A stretch of DNA of 8,112 bases from Deltaproteobacteria bacterium GWA2_55_10 (GTDB lineage: Bacteria > Desulfobacterota > GWC2-55-46). The notes under the pieces are model-generated. The model had not been told where the DNA came from, did no database searches, and worked only from the letters and a program-made list of their open reading frames with translations. The translations under genes were made by a program, and so were the position numbers. Location: NCBI GenBank assembly GCA_001797415.1, contig MGPL01000117.1:8468-16579 (forward strand), in the 5' to 3' direction. Shown here in pieces: positions 1-5,638 of this stretch. Every line of letters starts with the position of its first letter. Positions within the stretch are counted from its first letter, which is position 1.

Positions 1-689
1 AGCTTCTCAGCATGGTCTGCCGCATTGACGCGATAAAAAGGGTGCGGTTCATAACATCCCACCCGAAGGATATATCCGGGGAGCTTATCTATCTGTTCCG
101 GGATGAGCCCAGGATATGCAGGCATATACACCTGCCTGTTCAGTCCGGCTCTGACGCGGTCTTGAAGCGCATGGGCAGGGGATATACCAGGGACGAATAC
201 CTCGCCAGGATAGAGCTCTTGAAGGGCCTCTACCCGGATATGGCCATAACGACCGACATCATAGTAGGCTTTCCCGGTGAGACAGAGGCCGACTTCGAGG
301 CCACAATGGGGCTTTTGCGGACGGTGAGGTTCGACAACATCTTCTCGTTCATGTACTCTTCCAGGCCGAACACCGCGGCCGCCGGCTTCACTGACCAGGT
401 GCCGATAGAAGTGCGCTCCCGGAGGCTCCAGGCGCTCCAGGAAGAGCAGAAGGAGATAACGACGGAGCGGAGCAGGGCTCTTGTCGGAAAGACCCTGGAT
501 GTGCTCGTGGAAGGCTCCAGCAAGGCCGGTACGGGCGAGCTGATGGGCAGGACAGGCTGCTCGAGAATGGTGAATTTCCCGGCCCCGGGCTGGACCGAAG
601 CAGGGCCGGGCTCTATCATAAGCGTGACGATGACGGACGCGTATTCGAACTCGTTACGGGGCGAGGCCCGCAGGGACTGTAACAATTAA
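1..689 (+). CDS. miaB: tRNA-2-methylthio-N6-dimethylallyladenosine synthase MiaB (3' part, cut by window start)
   Basis: This is the C-terminal part of a radical-SAM methylthiotransferase. MiaB adds a methylthio group to C2 of N6-isopentenyladenosine at position 37 of tRNAs reading UNN codons. The frame is open from base 3 with no start needed, and the residues before the first ATG (base 12) already look like family sequence, so the true start lies upstream. Visible family landmarks are RFITSHP, HLPVQSGSD, KRMGRGYTRDEY, TDIIVGFPGETEADF, FSFMYSSRPNTAA and the RLQALQEEQ helix. A C-terminal TRAM-like RNA-binding domain starts near base 465 and contains GRTGCSRMVNF. The N-terminal MTTase domain and the CxxxCxxC cluster motif are outside the window. 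The SRPNTAA and GRT-RMVNF patterns favour MiaB over RimO or MtaB. It ends 15 bases before the next gene, so the two are probably co-transcribed. Confidence 0.93.
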   Translation, partial: LLSMVCRIDAIKRVRFITSHPKDISGELIYLFRDEPRICRHIHLPVQSGSDAVLKRMGRGYTRDEYLARIELLKGLYPDMAITTDIIVGFPGETEADFEATMGLLRTVRFDNIFSFMYSSRPNTAAAGFTDQVPIEVRSRRLQALQEEQKEITTERSRALVGKTLDVLVEGSSKAGTGELMGRTGCSRMVNFPAPGWTEAGPGSIISVTMTDAYSNSLRGEARRDCNN

Positions 690-704
690 AACAGGAGCTG
701 ACCC

Positions 705-1193
705 ATGCTTTTGAAGATGAAGGTCTTCGGACTTACAATAGACCCGGTCACCAACGTCCCCATCGTGATACTGAAGGACGAGGACGAGAAGAACGCCCTT
801 CCGGTCTGGATAGGCGTGCTCGAGGCGAGCGCCATAGCGTCCGAGCTCGAGAAAGTTCAGTTCACCAGGCCCATGACGCACGATCTCCTGAAAGAGGTCG
901 TAAGGCAGACAGGGGCCAGCGTCAACAAGATAGAGGTCACGGATTTGAAGGACAACGTATATTACGCGACCATATTCCTGACCGGCAGGGACGGAGACTT
1001 CAAGGTCGATTCCAGGCCCAGCGACGCGATCGCGCTGGCGCTCCGGACGAACGCGCCCATATTCGTCGAGTCGACTGTGCTGGACAAGTCCAGGAGCATG
1101 GACCTCAAGACCGAGCCGAAGCAGAAGGTGAAGGACTCTTCCTCCTCGCTCGACGACTTTGCCCCGGGAGATTTCGGCAAATACAAGATGTAG
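705..1193 (+). CDS. Bifunctional nuclease family protein (DUF151/BFN domain)
   Basis: This 162-residue protein matches the DUF151 bifunctional nuclease family (PF02577), represented by Thermotoga TM0160 and plant BBD nucleases, which have been reported to act on DNA and RNA. Its physiological role in bacteria is unclear. Family landmarks are DPVTNVPIVILKDE (residues about 13-26), LPVWIGVLEASAIA, RPMTHDLL, the FLTGRDGDFKVDSRPSDAIALALR stretch split around residues 91-114, and APIFVES. After the domain comes a charged, Ser-rich linker and the short end motif DFGKYKM. There is no C-terminal UVR motif, which some family members carry. The ATG at 705 has a good Shine-Dalgarno, AGGAG at 693-697, seven bases upstream. 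An internal ATG four codons in is less well placed. It sits directly behind miaB, probably in the same transcript. Family assignment is strong; nuclease activity is inferred from the family. Confidence 0.9.
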   Translation: MLLKMKVFGLTIDPVTNVPIVILKDEDEKNALPVWIGVLEASAIASELEKVQFTRPMTHDLLKEVVRQTGASVNKIEVTDLKDNVYYATIFLTGRDGDFKVDSRPSDAIALALRTNAPIFVESTVLDKSRSMDLKTEPKQKVKDSSSSLDDFAPGDFGKYKM

Positions 1194-1220
1194 AGATGAA
1201 CTGACTTCACCGCTGCCCGG

Positions 1221-1249
1221 CCAAATTCCTCCTTCGGAGATTTTTTTGG
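1221..1249 (+). promoter_or_regulatory. Possible RNA hairpin covering the ribosome binding site and TTG start of the GGDEF-like gene
   Basis: Read by eye, CTCC (1229-1232) can pair with GGAG (1236-1239) over a TTC loop. The flanking CCAAA (1221-1225) can pair with TTTGG (1245-1249) across an internal loop. GGAG is the Shine-Dalgarno and TTG 1246-1248 the likely start, so both would be in paired arms. The T7 tract (1241-1247) after the inner stem also gives a terminator-like look, but a 4-bp stem is weak for a terminator. Folding energy was not computed. Confidence 0.3.
1236..1239 (+). promoter_or_regulatory. Shine-Dalgarno deciding the TTG start at 1246
   Basis: GGAG lies six bases before TTG 1246-1248 and is followed by a T-rich spacer. 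The other in-frame start, TTG 1159, lies inside the upstream gene and has no comparable site. Residues encoded between 1159 and 1246 show no domain character. This supports starting the GGDEF-like protein at 1246. Confidence 0.6.
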
Positions 1250-2247
1250 ATACTGAGACAAGGTCCGCCATTACCAGGAAGCTCGCGCCGAGCAGGTTCT
1301 ACGATTCGTATTTCCTCAACGAGTATGGCCGCATCGAGGTCTCGCGCGCCAACAGGTACAACACTTCTTTCTCCATCGTCCTCGTCGACATCGACGGGTA
1401 CGGCGGGACGCATCTGTTCGAGGACGCGCAGGGGATCGAGTTCCTCAAAAAGCTCGCCACAGCCGTAGTAGACACCACCAGGACTTGCGATATCGCCGGT
1501 CTGTCTGATACCCGCCGCATGATGGTCATACTCCCGGAGACGGACCATTTCGGCGCGCTCGCCACCATAAGAAAGCTCTCAAGGTCATTTGGCTCTCTCA
1601 AGAGGCCTGAAGACGGCGGCGGCGCGGTATTCTCGCACGCCACCTTCCCGCGCGACGGAAAGGACTTCGGCGAGATCGTAGGGGCAGCCCTTAAGAAGTC
1701 CTTTGAAAGAAAGGAATCGCTCTGGGAGAAGCAGGGACTTAAAAACAGGCTCTTCTGGGAGATAATAGGCGAGCTTACGTCAAAGGCCTACAAGGGGCAC
1801 GAGGCCGCGTCCTTTGACGCCGGGGCCGGCCAGGAGCTCTCGGAGTTCTTCCTCGACCAGATAAATGAACTCATCGTCAGGGAGATAGCCAGGACGCCTG
1901 AGAAGCGCGGCATAATGTATTACGGGACAAAGAACATATCGGCCTCGCTGCCGGTCGTTAAAACACTTGGCACTGCCGGGGCGGTCTCGACAAAGGTCTT
2001 TCTCGTTGGAGAAGGCGAGGGGAGCGTCTGGGACGTAAAGAACGCCCTGCCGCTCCTGCTGGACGACCCGCGGCTCCGCGAGACTTTCTTCACGTTTTTC
2101 CTTAACGAGGACACGGCCTACGCCCTTGTCTGCAAGGAGAACTGGGGCGCGACCTTCTCGTGCTTTCACACGGCGGACAACGGCCTTGTGGAAGGCCTCA
2201 TCTCCAAGTTCCAGCAGGAATACTCCCTACAGGAGCAGCTCGGCTGA
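1246..2247 (+). CDS. Degenerate GGDEF-like signalling protein with an unassigned C-terminal domain
   Basis: From TTG 1246 this is 333 residues; an upstream TTG at 1159 would add 29. Residues about 10-115 resemble a GGDEF (diguanylate cyclase) fold: the helix DSYFLNEYGRIEVSRANRYN, the strand SIVLVDIDGYG with D48 and D50, and MMVILPETD, which normally follows the active-site loop. The signature GGDEF is replaced by DTRRM (residues 88-92), and the usual Asn-Asp/Gly-His substrate motif is not recognisable. Cyclic-di-GMP synthesis is therefore unlikely; nucleotide binding or scaffolding is an inference. After a charged linker (about 145-190), the C-terminal part (about 190-325) looks like a folded alpha/beta domain with strands such as TKVFLVGEGEG, FFTFFLNED and AYALVCKE, ending in LISKFQQEY. 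A DICT-like sensory domain is possible but only a weak impression. No signal peptide or membrane segment is visible, so it is probably cytoplasmic. Its stop shares a base with the next start (TGATG), so the two are translationally coupled. Confidence 0.78.
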   Translation: MDTETRSAITRKLAPSRFYDSYFLNEYGRIEVSRANRYNTSFSIVLVDIDGYGGTHLFEDAQGIEFLKKLATAVVDTTRTCDIAGLSDTRRMMVILPETDHFGALATIRKLSRSFGSLKRPEDGGGAVFSHATFPRDGKDFGEIVGAALKKSFERKESLWEKQGLKNRLFWEIIGELTSKAYKGHEAASFDAGAGQELSEFFLDQINELIVREIARTPEKRGIMYYGTKNISASLPVVKTLGTAGAVSTKVFLVGEGEGSVWDVKNALPLLLDDPRLRETFFTFFLNEDTAYALVCKENWGATFSCFHTADNGLVEGLISKFQQEYSLQEQLG

Positions 2248-3764
2248 TGGACAGGCATAAGGTATTGATCGGCCTCAGGGACGAGGCAGAGGCCGCCTCT
2301 CTCTCCGAGTTCCTCTCAGGGCTCGGGCTTGATACCATAACGGTCGCCGACGGCGCGAAGGCGCTTGAGCTCGCCATACAGGAGCTGCCGTCGGTCATCG
2401 CGGTCGATACGGCCCTGCCCGTCATAAACGGCGAGAGGCTCTTCCAGATATTGAGGAAGAACCCGCACACCTCGCGCGTGCCGTTCCTCTTCATCTCGGA
2501 GAGCGTGATAGACGTAAAGGGATTCAGGGCCGGCGTGGACATATTCCTGATACGCCCCTTGAACCTCGAAGAGACATACGGGCGCATAAGGCAGACCCTC
2601 TCGGCTCGCGGGAGCATGGCTTCAAAAGAGATAGAAGGCAGGCTCTCGCAGATGTCTCTTGCCGACCTGCTGCAGTTCCTCCACCTCAACAGGAAAGAAG
2701 GCGAGCTCAAGGTCTTGTCAGGCGACAGGACAGGTAGCGTATTTATCAAGGACGGCAGCATCCACAACGCCGTAGTCGAAGCGACCGAGCGCGAGAAGGC
2801 GCTCTTCAGGATGCTCCAGTGGACGGACGGAAGGTTCGAGTTCATTCCAAAGGCCGTCACGACGCCGAAGAAGATAAGGGCCTCTACAGGAAATCTCCTT
2901 ATGGAGGGCATGCGGCAGATAGACGAGCTCAGGAGCAAGGAGGAGCAGTTCCCTTCGCCTGATTCGATATTGAAGCTCAAGATTGACCCTGCGACGCTCC
3001 CCAAGGGCCTTCAACCCATAATATACGAGCTCGTGGGCCTCGTGAGGGCCAACTCGCGCGTAAAGGACATTGTGGAGCGGAGCCATTCTACGGATTACGA
3101 GGTCTACAAGGCCATATCGTCGCTCGTGGCAAAGGGAGTATTCGAAGAGGCAAGGCCGGCAGGCGCGCCGGTGGAGCAGGAGTTCCTGACCACCGACCAG
3201 ATGATAAGCATACGCGAGAAGATCATGGGCCGGTTCGCGGACATTACCGGCCTCAATTACGGAAAGATACTCGTGCTGGCGACGTCCGCGGGCCTGGTCG
3301 CCGAGTTCATAAGGGAGTGCCGAAAGATACCCGGCTTCAGCTTCAATGCCAAATCCGCGTTCCCCGATATATCGCTCGTGAACCCCCTTGGCGAAGCAGG
3401 CTCGTTCAGGCTCTACGGCGGCATGGACCTGATATTATATTCCATACCGACCGTGAAGAGCATGGGTCCGCTCTGGAGATCGTTTACCTCGAACCTCGTC
3501 GGCCTTGTGCTTATATGGGACGAGGAGGGCGCTGGCTCCATTAAGGATCTTGCGGCGGCCAAGAGGGACATAGCGCTCCTGAGGCGCGTGCCCGCGGTGC
3601 ACGTCGTAAAGGGCCGGATAGACGAAACGGCTTGCGCAAGAGAGCTTGGCATGAAGGCTGACGAACACCTCTTCAGGCTTGGCGCAAAGGAGAGGGACGA
3701 GGTGAGCGAGGTATTCTATTCGCTCTTCGGGAATCTCATAAAAGACGACTACGCGGTTGTTTGA
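2247..3764 (+). CDS. Receiver-PATAN (DUF4388) protein with C-terminal GTPase-like domain lacking a P-loop
   Basis: This 505-residue protein starts at ATG 2247, overlapping the upstream TGA by one base; AGGAG at 2231-2235 is its likely ribosome site. An open frame extends back to 2160 but lies inside the preceding gene. Residues 1-120 are a response-regulator receiver with the phospho-acceptor candidate D54 in the pattern DTALPVING. The N-terminal acidic pair is replaced by LR (10-11), and the usual Lys of the KP motif is Arg (IRPLNLEE). Residues about 129-225 are a PATAN/DUF4388 domain: LSQMSLADLLQFLHLNRKEG, GSVFIKDGSIHNAV, ALFRMLQWTDGRFEF. Residues about 235-310 look like a winged-helix pair. 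Residues about 315-505 follow the order of a MglA/COG2229-like small GTPase, with a strand KILVL then ATSAGLVAE where GxxxxGKS/T would be, LVGLVLIWDEE, and PAVHVVKGRID at the NKxD position. The P-loop Lys is absent (V351 by alignment). It is probably a cytoplasmic protein-interaction hub; PATAN regulators are known from motility and polarity systems, but the role here is not shown. Confidence 0.82.
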   Translation: MDRHKVLIGLRDEAEAASLSEFLSGLGLDTITVADGAKALELAIQELPSVIAVDTALPVINGERLFQILRKNPHTSRVPFLFISESVIDVKGFRAGVDIFLIRPLNLEETYGRIRQTLSARGSMASKEIEGRLSQMSLADLLQFLHLNRKEGELKVLSGDRTGSVFIKDGSIHNAVVEATEREKALFRMLQWTDGRFEFIPKAVTTPKKIRASTGNLLMEGMRQIDELRSKEEQFPSPDSILKLKIDPATLPKGLQPIIYELVGLVRANSRVKDIVERSHSTDYEVYKAISSLVAKGVFEEARPAGAPVEQEFLTTDQMISIREKIMGRFADITGLNYGKILVLATSAGLVAEFIRECRKIPGFSFNAKSAFPDISLVNPLGEAGSFRLYGGMDLILYSIPTVKSMGPLWRSFTSNLVGLVLIWDEEGAGSIKDLAAAKRDIALLRRVPAVHVVKGRIDETACARELGMKADEHLFRLGAKERDEVSEVFYSLFGNLIKDDYAVV

Positions 3765-3791
3765 CCTGAATTACTCGAAAGGAAAAACCCG

Positions 3792-4442
3792 ATGATAGAT
3801 TTCCACACGCACAGCTTTTTAAGCGATGGAGCGCTAATCCCCACAGAGCTTGTACGGAGGGCGCGAGTTGCCGGATACACGGCAATGGCCATAACCGATC
3901 ATGTTGACGAGTCGAACATCGAGGGTGTCCTCAAGCAGCTTATAAAGGTCGCGAGGCAGATAAACACGGACAGGTCCTTCCATCTCCTGCCGGGCGTGGA
4001 GCTTACTCACATCCCGCCGAGGCACATACCGCTGATGGTCAGGAAGGCGAGGGCGTTGGGAGCCCAGATAATAGTCGGCCACGGCGAGACTTTGGCAGAG
4101 CCGGTCGAGGCTGGAACGAACATGGCCTATATAAAGGCCGGCGTGGACGTACTCGCGCACCCGGGGCTCATCACGGAAGACGAGTTGAAGGCTGCGGTCA
4201 AAAAGCAGGTGCACATAGAGATAACGAGCAGGGCAGGTCACAGCATATCTAACGGCCATGTCGCCGCCCTTGCGAAGAGGCTTGGCGCGAGGATGCTGGT
4301 AAATACTGACTCGCACTCGCCCGGCGACCTCATAACAGACGAACGGGCGGAGAAGGTCGCGCTCGGCGCAGGGCTCGACAGGAACGATTTCAAGAAAATA
4401 CAGGCCAATGCGAGGGAACTCATTGATAAGAAACTGGGCTAA
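3792..4442 (+). CDS. PHP-domain metal-dependent phosphoesterase, histidinol-phosphatase type
   Basis: This is a 216-residue, single-domain PHP protein (PF02811, COG1387-like). The metal-binding set is essentially complete: H5 and H7 in DFHTHS, D12, D36-H37 in ITDHVD, E70 in PGVEL, H97 in VGHGET, H123 in LAHPG, and D173/H175 in NTDSHSPGD. PHP enzymes use two or three metals to hydrolyse phosphomonoesters or phosphodiesters, including histidinol phosphate, nucleotides and DNA 3' ends. No his gene is nearby, so histidine synthesis is not implied and the substrate is unknown. The length matches the short stand-alone branch rather than PolX or DNA polymerase III. The ATG at 3792 is preceded by AAGGA at 3779-3783. 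It lies 27 bases after the PATAN gene, and its 3' end overlaps the next gene. It is probably cytoplasmic, with no signal peptide. Confidence 0.88.
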   Translation: MIDFHTHSFLSDGALIPTELVRRARVAGYTAMAITDHVDESNIEGVLKQLIKVARQINTDRSFHLLPGVELTHIPPRHIPLMVRKARALGAQIIVGHGETLAEPVEAGTNMAYIKAGVDVLAHPGLITEDELKAAVKKQVHIEITSRAGHSISNGHVAALAKRLGARMLVNTDSHSPGDLITDERAEKVALGAGLDRNDFKKIQANARELIDKKLG

Positions 4443-5631
4443 GATCTTCGTTCTCATCTCCTTTGCGGCCCTCTCGGGCTGCGCAGGCAAGCCGCTTGCC
4501 ACGACAGACCCGTGGGGGACGCAGCTATTCAATGACGCCAGGACAAACAGGACCGATGCTGATGTAACAGTGCCCCTTGCTCTCTCTTGGGACAAGGATC
4601 TCTCGGAATTCAGGCTCCTTCGCCCTTTTACCAGGGAAGAGCTCTCAACGCCCGCGCTCTCGGACGGACTTCTCTATATAGGCTCGACCAGCGACAGGTT
4701 CTATGCCGTTGACCTCTCAAAGGGCAGGGTCAAATGGAAGTTCAATGCCAGGCACCCGCTTGAGGCGGCCCCTGCCATAACGGATGGCATGGTCTGCTTC
4801 GGCTCGTCTGACGGGGTTATGCGCTGCTTTGACGCCGCTGGCAAGCTCCTCTGGCAGTTCCAGGCCCGCTCGGAGATACTTTCTTCCCCGATAGTGAAGG
4901 ACGGACAGCTTTACTTCAACTCGTCGGACGACAGGGCTTACGCCCTCGACGCGAAGACAGGCGAGAGGCTCTGGACATACAACAGGGGCACATTCAAGGC
5001 CGTAAGCCCCAGGATATACGGCTCTCCGGCGTATTCGAACGGGCGTCTTTACTTCCTCTTCTCAGACGGCGTGGTCGTCTCTATCGAGGCCTCTACCGGC
5101 AGGGAGGTCTGGTCCAAGAAGGTGATCAGCGACTTTTCCCAGGCCGGCAGATGGAGGAGGACGCCTCTCGTTGAAAACGGCTCTGTCTATGTCATCGACG
5201 ATAACGGCGCCGTAGTCGCTTTGTCGGAGGAATCGGGAGAGGTAAAGGGAATATTCAATCTTATAAAGGCGCGGGATTTCATACTGCCCGACCCCCGCTC
5301 GATAGTGATAGCAGGCGAAAGCCAGCTTGTGGCCGTTGACAGGCTCTCAGGCGCGATACTCTGGAAAAAGGACGTCGCAACAGGGACCTTGTCGAGCATA
5401 TTCGCCTCCGGCGACAAGCTCTTCGTACTCTCGAATTTCAAAAAGACCCCCTTGGGCATAGACTTCTTAGCACGGTACAAGGGGCATGTCGAAGCCCTGA
5501 ACATCATGGACGGCACGACCGCATGGACCACGAAGCTCGGCTCGAGCATAACCGCAAACGCCTCCTCCGCTTACTCCAGGGTCGCCCTTCTCACCGACAA
5601 AGGCGAGATAACCGTATTCGAACCGAAATAG
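4408..5631 (+). CDS. PQQ-type beta-propeller lipoprotein, BamB-like
   Basis: This 407-residue protein starts with a lipoprotein signal: positive N-region (RNWAK), hydrophobic IFVLISFAAL, and lipobox LSGC with Cys25. Residue +2 is Ala rather than Asp, which by enterobacterial rules favours the outer membrane. The mature part is a repeated blade pattern of the PQQ/BamB kind (YxGSxDGxxYALDxxTGxxxW). Clear copies are near residues 87-110 (IGSTSDRFYAVDLSKGRVKW), 128-148, 167-190 (SSDDRAYALDAKTGERLW), 213-235, 259-280, 305-320 and 359-375, with a short final strand near 392-407, so seven or eight blades. BamB is the accessory lipoprotein of outer-membrane protein assembly. No other BAM gene is in view, so a different scaffolding or binding role is open. 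ATG 4408 lies 35 bases inside the PHP gene and has a poor ribosome site. TTG 4423, preceded by GAGGGA at 4412-4417, is a serious alternative that keeps the signal and puts the Cys at residue 20. Confidence 0.82.
   Translation: MRGNSLIRNWAKIFVLISFAALSGCAGKPLATTDPWGTQLFNDARTNRTDADVTVPLALSWDKDLSEFRLLRPFTREELSTPALSDGLLYIGSTSDRFYAVDLSKGRVKWKFNARHPLEAAPAITDGMVCFGSSDGVMRCFDAAGKLLWQFQARSEILSSPIVKDGQLYFNSSDDRAYALDAKTGERLWTYNRGTFKAVSPRIYGSPAYSNGRLYFLFSDGVVVSIEASTGREVWSKKVISDFSQAGRWRRTPLVENGSVYVIDDNGAVVALSEESGEVKGIFNLIKARDFILPDPRSIVIAGESQLVAVDRLSGAILWKKDVATGTLSSIFASGDKLFVLSNFKKTPLGIDFLARYKGHVEALNIMDGTTAWTTKLGSSITANASSAYSRVALLTDKGEITVFEPK
4412..4417 (+). promoter_or_regulatory. Shine-Dalgarno favouring the alternative TTG start (4423) of the lipoprotein
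   Basis: GAGGGA lies five bases before TTG 4423-4425, inside the PHP gene's last codons. The ATG at 4408 has only weak purine-rich sequence upstream. Starting at 4423 gives a 20-residue signal ending in LSGC, a typical lipoprotein length, and shortens the overlap with the PHP gene from 35 to 20 bases. Confidence 0.45.
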
Positions 5632-5638
5632 GGACAGA

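Noticed and set aside
1159..1245. Upstream in-frame TTG start at 1159 for the GGDEF-like protein
   Set aside because: It lies inside the nuclease-family gene, has no good ribosome site, and the extra 29 residues look non-domain. The GGAG-TTG at 1246 is better.
1229..1247. Intrinsic terminator between the nuclease-family and GGDEF-like genes
   Set aside because: There is a T7 tract, but the stem is only four base pairs before a mismatch. I list it as a possible regulatory hairpin instead.
2160..2246. N-terminal extension of the PATAN protein back to 2160
   Set aside because: These codons are another frame of the GGDEF-like gene; the receiver domain begins properly at ATG 2247, which has a coupled TGATG start.
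2198..3004. A 268-codon open frame on the minus strand
   Set aside because: It lies wholly opposite the GGDEF-like and PATAN genes, has no recognisable domain and has a Ser/Arg-rich composition typical of antisense shadows in GC-rich DNA.
3834..4595. A 253-codon minus-strand open frame across the PHP gene and the start of the lipoprotein gene
   Set aside because: It is the antisense of two well-supported genes, spans their boundary and shows no family motif.
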